Below are positions 32,100-42,939 of a stretch of DNA of 63,500 nt, piece after piece. Source of the stretch: Fragilariopsis cylindrus CCMP1102 (taxonomy: Eukaryota > Bacillariophyta > Bacillariophyceae > Bacillariales > Bacillariaceae); NCBI GenBank assembly GCA_900095095.1, contig FMBT01000527.1, positions 1 to 63,500 of the forward strand, written 5' to 3'. Both the position numbers and the translations under genes were made by a program. Below the pieces are notes generated by a model, which searched no databases, had not been told where the DNA came from, and worked only from the letters and a program-made list of their open reading frames with translations. Numbering within the stretch: the stretch's first letter is position 1; every line of letters starts with the position of its first letter.

Positions 32100-32708
32100 G
32101 TGAACATAACATCTTTGTGTACCATGATGAAGGGAAATAATAGCAATAGCAATGGCGATAAAGATAAAGATAACGATAACTATGAAGACAATGATAGCTC
32201 ATTGAACTTCGACGATTGGATTGGAACAAAAAAACAAAATCGATATGGAAAAAAGCGATTAGATGATAGTACTAGCACTTGTCCTACAGTTTGTATGGAA
32301 GATAGTACGAGTAGTAGTTCTTTTTTGGAAGGTAGTGAATCAAGTGTGAAGTATATACAGAAGCTTGTCGAAGTTGATGACGAATACGAATGTGAAGAAG
32401 AAGAAGAAGAAGAAGAAGTAGAAGGAGAGCAACAAGGAAACTACTCGGCGACGAATAATGACTTCAATAACTCGATGAACTCGATGAACTTCACTCAAAG
32501 ACGTCGTTCAAAGACAAGAGCAGTAGCACGAAAAGAAATTCAATCTCTCTCGATGAGCGTTAAGTGTCTACCCCGTGAGCTGGAGATGGAAAAGGTAGAA
32601 AAAATAGTAGCACGAAAAGAAATTCAATCTCTCTCGACGAGCGTTAAGTGTCTACCCCGTACGTTGGAGATGAAAAAGGTAGAAAAAAGAGGAGGAAAGA
32701 ATAGATAA
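32100..32708 (+). CDS. Hypothetical acidic protein with a 28-residue tandem duplication
   Basis: 202 aa from the ATG at 32100; ATGs at 32124 or 32127 are equally plausible. The N-terminal half is Asn/Asp/Ser-rich with a Glu run (about residues 99-106). Residues about 142-197 are two copies of a 28-aa unit (VARKEIQSLS.SVKCLPR and 11 more residues), encoded by 84-bp direct repeats at 32523-32606 and 32607-32690. The near-identity of the DNA copies suggests recent duplication. No known domain is recognised. Confidence 0.5.
   Translation: MNITSLCTMMKGNNSNSNGDKDKDNDNYEDNDSSLNFDDWIGTKKQNRYGKKRLDDSTSTCPTVCMEDSTSSSSFLEGSESSVKYIQKLVEVDDEYECEEEEEEEEVEGEQQGNYSATNNDFNNSMNSMNFTQRRRSKTRAVARKEIQSLSMSVKCLPRELEMEKVEKIVARKEIQSLSTSVKCLPRTLEMKKVEKRGGKNR
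32523..32690 (+). repeat. 84-bp tandem duplication inside a coding region
   Basis: GTAGCACGAAAAGAAATTCA begins each copy. The copies differ at only a handful of bases and preserve the reading frame (84 = 28 codons). Confidence 0.9.
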
Positions 32709-32850
32709 TACGAACTGCTTCTACTAACTAAAATAACGAACGAAGACGCGAGCCAAATAACGAATATTATCACGGGGAGAGCAACTAAAGTTGCATGGTG
32801 ATATTTTAAGAATGGAGAGAAGCTTATTTGAGAAGGCAAATCATATAAAA

Positions 32851-33132
32851 TTATATGATATGCATGCGCATAATAATAAGCTCTTTTATAGAATTGGACT
32901 GAGATTTGAAGGCGATGTACAGTACAGTATCGATGTGAATATTGGCAGTTGAACTTGAAAGAAAATTCTCGATGTACCTGCCCTCTGAGCATTGTATTCG
33001 CCATTCCATGCTCCTGGAGCCTGGAGGACAACCCATGTTCTTTCCTAATAATTCATCTCTGTTGAATCTAAAAGTATGGTTCTTGACTGAGAGTGATACG
33101 ACGACGAAGACTGCAACTACTAGTAACGCCAT
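32851..33132 (-). CDS. Possible small secreted or membrane protein
   Basis: 93 aa beginning with a strong hydrophobic stretch (MALLVVAVFVVVSLSV), followed by NHTFRFNRDELLGKNMG and CPPGSRSMEWRIQC. A possible GT donor occurs after GGCAG, so the C-terminus may be intronic. A diverged copy of part of this sequence seems to lie at about 33185-33290. Only low coding confidence. Confidence 0.25.
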   Translation of the reverse strand: MALLVVAVFVVVSLSVKNHTFRFNRDELLGKNMGCPPGSRSMEWRIQCSEGRYIENFLSSSTANIHIDTVLYIAFKSQSNSIKELIIMRMHII

Positions 33133-33139
33133 ACGAGTT

Positions 33140-35617
33140 TTCCCTTTCCCGTGTGGTTCGTTCCTATCCTTTGTTTCGCCGTTGCCCCTGGAGAACCCAT
33201 GTTATTTTCCTCCCTACTGGAATCAAGCTTTGTTTCTAAAAAATGTGGTTTTTGATTGATAAAGCGACGCCGCTACTACCACGACGACGCTACGACACCT
33301 ACTGTGATCGGAAAGAAAAAATGTAATAAACTAAAGTATTGATTAGCAAACTACCGTAATGCAATTAGTTAGGATGACAATATACAAAAAGTATCGACCT
33401 ATGCTGTTTTTCTTCTTTCTTCATCTTGTAAACTTCTGTGCGTACAGTAATCAAATACTGCACAGTTACTTCGATTTGTTTGTTTAAACTCGTACTTTTT
33501 TGGACCTGGGAGAAGCTCCTCAATGTTAGGACTATTGTTCGGGCTAAATAGATCCAGTTATTACCTGTGTTGTACAATGTAGATACAACTAAGTATCCCA
33601 AACTCCTTCCCTGCAATTTGTGAACAGTTCTTCCATTAGCTATTATAATTAAAGATAATTATGTCAGTTTTTTCTTTATGTGTTGTATATTTGCGTTGGA
33701 TGTAATTCTTCACCCAAACATAGGTAATGGGGTCCATGCTTTTTGCTGCTGTTGCTGTTTGCACTTCAAGTCTTATTGCCATTGGTCTGCTGTCCACTTT
33801 TTCTTTGTTCTCTTGCAATTCTAGTATACCATAAATCCAGCATGATTTCCATCAACACATCTTACATAATAACCATCAACATTATTTTCGTATCCAAGAT
33901 CATTTTATTTGTTCGTGAGGCTTTGGAAAGAACAAGGCAACCAAAGATTTGTTTCATTTGGCCCATAACTACAGTCAAAAAAATTCAGAGGTTGTAGTAA
34001 CATCAGAAATCTTGCAAGAAAAGGATTGTGAATGCCAGTGACACCAGCAGTTTCCATTGGAGATTGCAGGTGGGGACTTAGATGTCATCAATCCCAATGG
34101 CAACTTAATGAACGTGTTACACTGTATTATATTGCAGACAAAAAGGAAAGTGCAGTTGAAAGTGAAAGAAGATTGAACAGTACAACAAGCTGACAAAAAC
34201 TGGCTGAAATTTTGGCCAATTCCAGAAGATTTCATCCTCTATGCAACAAGTACACCACACAAAACCAGTTCACAAATTTTGATCTCTTGAAAAAGAAAAT
34301 TAACAATGGTCATATTCACATTATTACTACGTTGACGGTGTTAAATCTCTGAAATCCCTATTGGTATTCAAAGCTTCTTCTCATACACTGTGGAATCAAA
34401 CCAAAGCTAAGCTCTCAGAGTTCCCATATAGTCTCCTCTCTACAATTACATCAACACTGTGTCTAGTGCTAATGGGGTCTGCTCATTTATAGCATTCTGA
34501 AGTTTCTAGAGAGAATCTTAGAGGTAATAAGTGTTTACATGCTAGTGGGGGGTCATGGCAGAGTTGAAGTATCTGGTAACACTAACTATTTTGATGTCCT
34601 ATTGACAACCCAGGTAACTGCAACCCTCCAATGATCAAGGGGGGATGTGACTAACAGTGATGAGTATGATTAACTCCTGCTGATTGGTATGATCATCAGG
34701 TCAGATGAATGCAGAATATGAATAACCAAAAAATTCATTCAATGGAAAGAAAACCAAACTGAGGTTTATCAGATAATTCTTCATATTTTGTCAGGTCAAT
34801 AATGGCTTCAAATCCATCTGCTGCTCCTGCTCCTGCTCCTGTGCAATATCTTGTATTAGGAAATGGCAATGTGAAATCAGACTGTACTTTGAGAATATGG
34901 TGTGGTTGATGCAAATCTATCTACATTATTACTGGTACAACAAATCATCATATACCTAATACCAACTATGAGGAAAGAAGATTATTGGTGGCTAATTGTG
35001 CAATATCTATGAAGATAAGGTAACACCCACTTGCACAACATGTTGCAGTAGTGAAGTATCTCTACTATTTTTCCAATGAAGATGTAGTTAATACACTTTT
35101 ACAGCATTCCTTTCCTCCAACAGAAACAACAACACATCCATCCATCGATCAGCAATGCAGCAGTTATCTTATGTGCATTTTGTATCCATTCACGTAGTGA
35201 AATGTTGCCTACATTAGGCTTCACAACAGAAAGCAGAGGAGAATCAATTATTGTTGTAGGAGGTTGTTCCAGTTCAATCCAACCAAATCGGTGCTAGACA
35301 GAGAATAACATAATGTGAGAGGTGGCTACTATAATACTTTATGTAAATTGTAAGAGATAGGAATAGGAATGAAATAATGATGATGAACTAAAATAAATAA
35401 TTGGCCCTTCCAAAAAAAAGATAAAAATAAAAAATAAAGACAAAGAAGTGAGAATTAATGTGGATCCCGATCGTGATTAACTTCGCTGAGCGGGACGGGA
35501 AGCAGTGTTGTCGTGCAGAATCGAATCATCAAATTCGAAAATCGAAACGTCGTATCCTAATAAATACAGCACAAGTACTGAAGTAGATTGTGATGCATCT
35601 ATCATGTTACGAAGATA
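33140..35617. other. Gene-poor stretch, possible retroelement debris
   Basis: About 2.5 kb without a supported gene. Frames are short and interrupted. A short plus frame at 34802 starts MASNPSAAPAPAPVQYLVLG and ends after about 36 codons; it vaguely resembles the start of a Copia-type gag. CT-rich and A-rich runs occur near 35400-35440. No LTR pair could be delimited. Confidence 0.35.
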
Positions 35618-36205
35618 ATGACAATGGTGACTATTAGTATAGTGGCTCTGCTACTCATATTCTTTCCGCATCATGCTTCCTCGTTGGCACTAATACCAAT
35701 ACCATCGTCTGGAGGAAGTGCTGATGTCGACACAATCAACAACAACAGCGGTGGTCGAAGGGAATTTTTGAAGAAATCTGCTACTGCATTAATGATAACG
35801 ACTACTACGAGTGGTGTTATCTTTCCATCGTTGGCACATGCGGCCACGATGATGTCGAGTGACTACACTACAAGTATATATGATCTTTATAACGATGATT
35901 GTCAAACCGATTGTTTTTTGGACTGTGAAGTATCATCAAAAACGTCAACATCTTGGTGGATCAATAAGCTTCGAGGAAGGAACAATAATAACAATAACAA
36001 TGCGAATGAATGCGAAAGAAAGTGTGTTCGAACAGGACGAAGATATTGTCAAGACAAGAAAGCATCCCTATCATCACCATCACCATTATCGTCATCGAAA
36101 ACGATACGATACGTTGTTACGACCAAAGAACCACAAATTGTTCCAGCCAAACGAATACCTGGTCTACGTCTTCGATGGAGAGATGAATTTTTTAACGACA
36201 TATGA
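35618..36205 (+). CDS. Putative thylakoid-lumen Cys-containing protein with tripartite targeting (Tat type)
   Basis: 195 aa. Residues 1-23 are a signal peptide (hydrophobic core, then HASSLA). A Ser/Asn-rich transit region follows. Residues 46-76 form a twin-arginine signal: G-RREFLKK, the hydrophobic ATALMITTTTSGVIF, and the cleavage box AHA|A at about 75. This order (ER signal, plastid transit, Tat signal) is the known route to the thylakoid lumen in plastids of secondary origin. The mature part has six or more Cys in two clusters (DDCQTDCFLDCEV and NECERKCVRTGRRYC), with an Asn tract between them. No catalytic family is recognised. It ends with a basic segment, IPGLRLRWRDEFF. Confidence 0.65.
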   Translation: MTMVTISIVALLLIFFPHHASSLALIPIPSSGGSADVDTINNNSGGRREFLKKSATALMITTTTSGVIFPSLAHAATMMSSDYTTSIYDLYNDDCQTDCFLDCEVSSKTSTSWWINKLRGRNNNNNNNANECERKCVRTGRRYCQDKKASLSSPSPLSSSKTIRYVVTTKEPQIVPAKRIPGLRLRWRDEFFNDI

Positions 36206-36538
36206 TGACAGCAACAGCAACAACAGCACCATGTCACAATAAGAAAGTAATTTTAGATACGTCATTTCCATTCCGAAAACAAAGAACCGATCAATCAAAT
36301 ATATAGACAGAATTCTTACGTTGAATGGATCTACGAAAAAGAGAGATCAAGCAAGAAACAGCAAACTTGTAGAGTTGTTTTATCTCAATATTTTATCTAT
36401 TTATTTCAATTACGTATTATATTATATGCAATTTGTCCCACTTCTTATTACGTATACGTACATAGTCTTTCAGATAGTACGTCCTTTATTGTAACTCATT
36501 AAGTACACGTGTATTACTGAATAGTTGTTGTTGGTGTT
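36206..36538. other. Convergent intergenic region
   Basis: 3'-3' spacer between the lumenal protein gene and the GH72 gene. AT-rich, nothing recognisable. Confidence 0.5.
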
Positions 36539-38419
36539 TCAAAATATCAATAACGGAGCAACCAACGTAGAAACTACTGCAATGATGGCGGCGAGGTTGT
36601 TGTAGCAGTCCCCTCCCCTCGCCGACGATTGTGATTCGTTCCCGTCTTGGCTCAAAGGTGCGGAAGTAGGAGGAATATCACAGCATCCCAATGACACTCC
36701 ATCAGAAGTGGGACAACATGAACCTGTTAGATTCTGTGCGAAGCAACTAGAATGATCTGAACATTGATCAGATGAATTTATTTCTTCCGTCGGCAATGAA
36801 GTTGGTTCAGTAGCCGCGACAGGAGTAGGGAAAAAGACATAAGTGGTGGTAGTGGGAGCAGGGGTCGCCATCACCGTACCAATATTATCATCATCGTCGT
36901 TATCACTGGTTGCCGTTGTTGTTGCGGTGGGAATGGTGGTAGTAGTAATCGTTGCGATAGACGGTGCAGCCGTCGTTGGCGTTTCTGTGCTTGTGGTGGT
37001 ATCGCTTTGATTATCTAGACAAGTTGTCAATTCGTCGTTGTCTTCAGCATCAGTCGGCCAATCGAAGAATGACAATGGTGGAAATTGTTGTGGACAATCT
37101 GGAATTACACCGGGTTGTTGTTGACGCACTGTATTCCCATCAGTCTTTGCGAGAGTATCAATTAGTATCTGAAATTCTGGATACTTCACGTACTGACAAA
37201 ATTTATCACTATCACTGTCGTCGTGTACACAATCGATGGGTTCAAAATATCCTACACCGTAATTGACCTTAGCAAATTTTTCATATGGCCATTCACTAGT
37301 TGGTGCATCTAATCCTTGCATATTAGCCAGGAATGAAAGATTGTCATCAATGACTTTTTTCTCTGCTGACAATTCAAAGACGAATCCACCAGCGAATACG
37401 TCACTATAATCCGGTGTGTACAAAGCTTCTGTTTGTAACCATGTTCGTTGTGTTTCGACGCCATCAATAGTAGGAAATCCTTGTTCCCTACATCCATATT
37501 CTCCAAACAAAACAGGACCAGGAAAATTTTCCGTTTCGAAATCTGCTTTAAGTTCCTGCCAACCTACAATATCCTCGGTAGTTGTCGCTGATCCATCACA
37601 ATGTCTATAGGAATTTATACCAAACCATTCAGTATTTTCTAATGTATCATTTGGATCGGTCCGACAATGATAGTAGACATGTTGTTCAAAAGTTTGAGAA
37701 TTCCCATCCCAATTTTCAATACCGATTGGTATAGAACGGGGTAACACGCCACCACCATTACTACATGCCGAAACATATTTCCTCATATCATTGAGAAATT
37801 TCTTCTGACAGGGTGCATTCACCTCACGCGGACCATTTGCTCCATCATCAGCATAGATTGTTACCTCATTACCGGCTGAAAATCCTATAATGTTATCGTA
37901 TTTAGAAAATGTTCTGATAACAAATTGACCACGTTGTTTGACAGATGATGGATAACATAGTGGTGGCTCAGCATTAACACCGACCCAAGCACCGATACCA
38001 CAATCTTCACAATCGGCTAGTAGACTCAAGGTAACATAAATTCCAGCTTCTGATAGGGTACACATAAATGCATCGTGGTTTTTGGATGGATCGACTGCAT
38101 ATATTCGAACAGCATTCACACCTAATTCTTTTATGTATTCGATATCATTTTCCCATCTTGATTTAAATTCATCAGTGAAAAAGTCGACAGAATATCCAAC
38201 CGATAATGGTCCCTCGTTCGGGCGGGGATAATAAGCAATCCCTTTGATTGGAACGTATTCATTAGTTGATGAATCATAAAACCGTTTTCCTTTCAAAATC
38301 AATGGTGGAGTTTGGGATCCTGGACAATCGTAGGCGGAAACTAAAACAGTTGCAACGCCGACGACGGCGATGAAAAGCATCCCCAGTCGCGAGATTATTG
38401 TTGCCATTGTCTTCGCCAT
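36539..38419 (-). CDS. GH72-like 1,3-beta-glucanosyltransferase, GPI-anchored
   Basis: 626 aa, single exon. Signal peptide 1-29 (ends VLVSA). The GH72 (Gas1/Gel-type) barrel spans about 40-380: KGIAYYPRP at the start, NAVRIYAVDP, then the acid/base region FSAGNEV (Glu185) and the nucleophile LFGEYGC (Glu307). A Thr/Pro-rich stalk (about 470-540) leads to a Cys-containing module, then a Ser-Ala-Arg-Gly-Gly omega-like site and a hydrophobic tail, i.e. a GPI-attachment signal. Fungal enzymes of this family cut and rejoin beta-1,3-glucan chains in the wall. In a diatom the substrate could be extracellular or wall beta-1,3-glucan, which is inference. Both catalytic Glu are present, so activity is plausible. 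Confidence 0.85.
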   Translation of the reverse strand: MAKTMATIISRLGMLFIAVVGVATVLVSAYDCPGSQTPPLILKGKRFYDSSTNEYVPIKGIAYYPRPNEGPLSVGYSVDFFTDEFKSRWENDIEYIKELGVNAVRIYAVDPSKNHDAFMCTLSEAGIYVTLSLLADCEDCGIGAWVGVNAEPPLCYPSSVKQRGQFVIRTFSKYDNIIGFSAGNEVTIYADDGANGPREVNAPCQKKFLNDMRKYVSACSNGGGVLPRSIPIGIENWDGNSQTFEQHVYYHCRTDPNDTLENTEWFGINSYRHCDGSATTTEDIVGWQELKADFETENFPGPVLFGEYGCREQGFPTIDGVETQRTWLQTEALYTPDYSDVFAGGFVFELSAEKKVIDDNLSFLANMQGLDAPTSEWPYEKFAKVNYGVGYFEPIDCVHDDSDSDKFCQYVKYPEFQILIDTLAKTDGNTVRQQQPGVIPDCPQQFPPLSFFDWPTDAEDNDELTTCLDNQSDTTTSTETPTTAAPSIATITTTTIPTATTTATSDNDDDDNIGTVMATPAPTTTTYVFFPTPVAATEPTSLPTEEINSSDQCSDHSSCFAQNLTGSCCPTSDGVSLGCCDIPPTSAPLSQDGNESQSSARGGDCYNNLAAIIAVVSTLVAPLLIF

Positions 38420-39793
38420 AATGAAAAGTATTACAGGTTATATGATAAAATTGCGAATGCCTAGTACTGTACTTCAGTACAATAGTAGATTATGTATGAC
38501 CCATTGCACATTTGTTCGGAAGTGCAGTTGTTATCGTATGTCAATTAAAATTTGTCCATTGTCCAGTTTTTGACCGTTCGATTTCGAGTCGTACAGATAC
38601 AACTACGATTCGAAATTTGCATTTATCATGTGTGAGCGGATAGCACGCGCCTCGCTGAGATTTTAGCAAGTACGATGTAGAAATCTTCTCTTAGGACAGT
38701 GTACAGCAGCAGAAGCAGCACAGAAGCAGCCATGTCTTGACACTTGTTGTACAGTGAATAAGTGCATCTAAGCAAGTCTATCTCATCATACCATACCAAC
38801 TCCTGATATCAGCTCCCGTCCCTCCCCCACTCTTTTTCTTGTCTATTATTGTTCCTTGGTCTCAATGGCAAAATGGCAATCCACACTTTTTTACTCTGCT
38901 GTGTGGACCCTTCTTCCTCCTGCAGTTTTCTGTTTGATATTGTGATGCATATCTATCTGTTTTTGTATTGGAAGATTTTGAGATGATTGTGACACTCAAT
39001 CCACTTTTGTTCTGTCTAGTCCACTACACACAATAATATTATAATATATTATATATACATTGTATACAGTATATCTTTCTTTTATTCTTTTGATATGGCC
39101 ACAGCACAGCACCACTGTTCTAATAATATGTTACATATTGCTTTCAATGTGCTATACATATATGCATCATACAGGATCCCTAAGGTCACGAAATATTATG
39201 CTCAAGTCAGCTTTGCTATGCTCTCACATATTATAAAGATAGATATCAGATTTTATTTATCTCTTTTCAACATAACACAGGACCATCATTTGATCAGAAC
39301 TTGCTTAGTCTCGTATTACTCGCTTGTGCCTGCATCATTTTGCTTTGCTTGTGCTTTCCACGCGTACATCTTTTGTTGGGCAAACAAGTTGAAGTTTAGA
39401 TGTCCGTGACTGATATCCAGTCCCATATACGCATCCTCGACACACCTCCACGTGTTTTGGCTCAGATTTACAGCCACACACAACAAAACCTCAAATTTTT
39501 TTAAATTTAATTTTTTCAAACAGAGGGTTTTGTCCTCCACGATGAACAAGATTTTGTTGAGTCGAGTGAGTCCCGAACACAATTGCGTTCCATACTAGAT
39601 TTCTTACGACCCATCAAGGTGTGACGAACGAATTATTTCACCTTCCATCTTCTTTATTTTCGCGACCTCCTGTTCTGTTCAATTGCGGTATCCTCCTCAA
39701 AAAGACACAACAGTAACAACAAGAATACATGATTGCTTTTGTATTTACAAAAATAAAACTCCAATAGATTGTAAATAATATCATATACATACA
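38420..39793. other. Intergenic region, divergent
   Basis: About 1.37 kb upstream of both the GH72 gene (minus) and the LHC gene (plus). Short frames (up to about 100 aa) lack signals or similarity. AT-rich TATA-like runs occur at 39030-39070. No TGACGT element was seen close to the LHC start. Confidence 0.45.
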
Positions 39794-41350
39794 ATGAAAT
39801 TCTCTGCCGTTGTCATCAGTGTGGCTATTGCCGCCACATCCACGTCCGCTTTCACAGCTCCTTCAAGAGTGAACAGAGGATCATCAATGTTGTTTTCATC
39901 TGAAATGAAAGAAACTGCACCAACAACAACAACAACGACTACGACCGAAGAAGATGTTCCAGGTACGATCGATGCTGCAGAATTAAAATCCTCGTTATCG
40001 TCATCATCTTCATCATCGCCAACACTCACAACTCAATTTTCTCCTTCTTCTCCCAATTTTAGAAAAAGATATGAAGAAATTCGAAGAAAAGGTTGCTGAA
40101 ACGACTAAAGTTGAACTTAAAGCTGCCGTTGCAGCACCAGCCGAACCAGCACCAGTAGCAGTACCAGTTGTTGCTGAACCAGTTACAGTTGTTGCCAACA
40201 CTATTCCCGATAAGAGTCGAATTCTTGCGTAAGTTTATAATCGTGGGTACTGAATAGAATAGCACAGTATCAATTTACTTTTCGTCGTTAATATTTACCA
40301 CTTTTTACGACAACGTAAACTTTTTTTCTCTTTGTTTTACTCAAATTCCTACTGAATTTTTATTCCATTTATCGTCTCGATTTTATTCATATTGTATGAT
40401 AAACATACATACACATATATCTACAACAAATAATACACAGTGGCCGATACGATTCCATTCCTGAATCCGTTGCTATTCCATTCCTAAAACGACCAACTAA
40501 ATTGGATGGGACCCATGCTGGTGATTTCGGTTTTGATCCATTGGGCCTATCGGAAGAATTTGATTTATACGCAATGCAAGAATCTGAAATTCGTCATGCA
40601 AGACTTGCTATGTTAGCTGTCATCGGTTGGCCGATGTCCGAATTGTTAGCACCGGAATGGATGTTACGTGCCAATGGATGCGCGCCTTCTGTCCTGAATG
40701 GGTTCAATCCTGTTTCATTCCTTTCAGTTGTTGCTGCATTCGGTGCTATCGGTTTTTTTGAATACAAAACATCATTACGTCGAAATATTGACACACCGTT
40801 CGGAAAAATGCATCGTGAAGATATGGAAGACACATGGAAGTTTGGTGTTGCCGGTGATTACGGTTTCGATCCATTGAACTTGTATTCATCAATTGGAGAT
40901 AATGCCTACGCACGTAAGGGATTACGAGAAGTTGAAATCAGTCACGGACGAAGTGCTATGTTAGGTATTACCGCCTTTGCTGCATGGGAGGCCATCACTG
41001 GACATGCTATTACCGATAGCGCATCTATCTTCTTCACACCCAACGCTGTCCTTCCTGGTCTATACGCTTCGTACCTAGCATTCGGATACTTTTTTGAACG
41101 AGAAGAATCTGACACCTACATCCGATGGAAGATGAGTAGTGAGGGAACGGCACGTTGGGAAAATCTTAAAATTGGTTTAAATATGAATACACCAGCTATT
41201 GTTGAAGCCGGTGCCGGTTCCGCTGGACTTCCTGATTTCGACATGATAACAGAATTCCCCGAAAAGGCTGCTGCATTCTTCGATGGAATCCAAGACAAGT
41301 ACAATAACTTGGAAAAAACATACATGGACAAAGTCGTAAAGAAGGATTAG
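39794..41350 (+). CDS. Plastid chlorophyll-binding LHC-family protein, RedCAP-like
   Basis: Exons 39794..39962, 40063..40228 and 40441..41350 join via two GT-AG introns (both phase 1) to 414 aa. The N-terminus is a signal peptide ending STSAF|TAPS, the classic diatom plastid ASAF motif. A Thr/Ala/Pro-rich spacer follows (AAVAAPAEPAPVAVPVV). Three membrane helices follow. Helix 1 has MQESEIRHARLAMLAVIGWP with Glu and Arg typical of chlorophyll-binding helices. Helix 2 is FLSVVAAFGAIGFFEYK. Helix 3 is EVEISHGRSAMLGITAFAAW, again Glu and Arg. The H-A-R-L-A-M...GWPMSEL pattern fits the RedCAP branch of red-lineage LHC relatives better than FCP/LHCF, but I assign this cautiously. The frame runs to a stop before base 40100 unless the first intron is removed. 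Confidence 0.78.
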
Positions 41351-41943
41351 TAAATTTCCGATCAATTAATTAATTTTATCTTCGTCACAACCTGCAACCA
41401 ATAATTTCACATACTCATAATATTTTTTATTAAACATAACACACAGTAAAATCAACAATTTCCATATGGCAATGATTTCTTAATGTTCTCTATGCCAGTT
41501 GTGTTTATAAAAAAAGGATAGATTTTTCGTGTACATATAGAAGATGTCGACGAAGAGAGAGATAGTGCACTACGAAATTGATAATTATGTATTATGTATT
41601 GAAATACCTATCAGAGTATTTCTATCCCCACTACATCATACTATAGTTACTTCATGATAGAATATTGCACTCAATAAAAATATGCGCAAATCGAGTATTC
41701 ATCCTTGTTATTCGTTCTCTTTCGAAAATCCCGAAGTTTTAATTTCTCCCAGTCCGACAGATCATTTTAGTAAAAAATAATAATCCTATCATTTATCTAA
41801 TGCGCTGCTACCATTATCGTTGAGATCGGTCGGCTCGAGAGCAAATCGGTTGATTTCAAAGTAAATTGCCAGTGCATATCATTGTCGGATATGAATATGA
41901 TACCAATAAACACACACACACACAGATGCACATTATAACTAAA
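41351..41943. other. Convergent intergenic region
   Basis: 3'-3' spacer between the LHC gene and RAD52. AT-rich with a short (CA)n run near 41910-41923. No gene. Confidence 0.5.
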
Positions 41944-42151
41944 CTAAATGGACTTTCGGCCACCGGTATGATATGGATTATGCTTGGTACGCTTCGAGGA
42001 TTCGGATACTGCAGAATTAGGTGCAACACTACCAAGGGGTGGACGTTTATGGAGATTGTTGATGTTGTTGTTACCAATGACTGTTGACGGTGTTTGACTG
42101 ATCACGTTGTTTCCCGTATTCGAATATTGCGGTGGCGGTGCTGGTATTGGT

Positions 42152-42183
<32 letters not shown>

Positions 42184-42901
42184 TGGATTTTGGGTAAGAG
42201 AGACACGACGGCTATTATTATTATTATTATTGTTGCTTGTGGCATTATTGTTATAATAATTATTGCTGGCATTGGAAGGCGGTCCAGTCGATGCAGGAGC
42301 GATTCCCGAAGAAGTATTATTAGCCGAATTACTTCCACCATTACCGATGTTTCCTGTGTTATTATCAGGTCCTACGCTTGACGACCGACGCTGTCCACCG
42401 TACGAGGAAGTCGGTCTGGCTATACTGGATGCAACAGTTACCGTCGATGAAATCGCCGCACCACCAACACCATTGCCTGTCTGAACGATAGTGTTCATTA
42501 TCGCTTGCTGCTGGTGCTGGTGCTGGTGCTGCTGCTGCTGCTGTTGGTGACTGTTCAATGAGCCGGTTCGGTTCAGAGTGTTACCGTTGATGCTAGCGGG
42601 TTGCTGCTGCGATTGTACATTTTGTTGTTTCTGTTGCTGGTGACTGTTCAATGAGCCAGTTCGTTTCAGAGTGTTGCCGTTAGTGCTAATAGATTGTTGC
42701 TGCTGCTGCTGCTGCTGCTGCTGTTGGTGGTAACTGTTTAATGAGCCAGTTCGGTTCAGAGTGTTGCCGATGGTGTTAGTGAGTTGTCGCTGCGAATGTA
42801 CATTTTGTGGTTGCTGCTGCTGTTGGTGACTGTTCAATATGCCGATTCGGTTCAGAGTATTGGCATTACTATTAGTGAGTTGTCGCTGCGAATGTACGTT
42901 T

Positions 42902-42939
<38 letters not shown>

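Noticed and set aside
39095..39409. 104-aa plus frame between GH72 and LHC genes
   Set aside because: No similarity, signal or compositional support; biased AT-rich translation.
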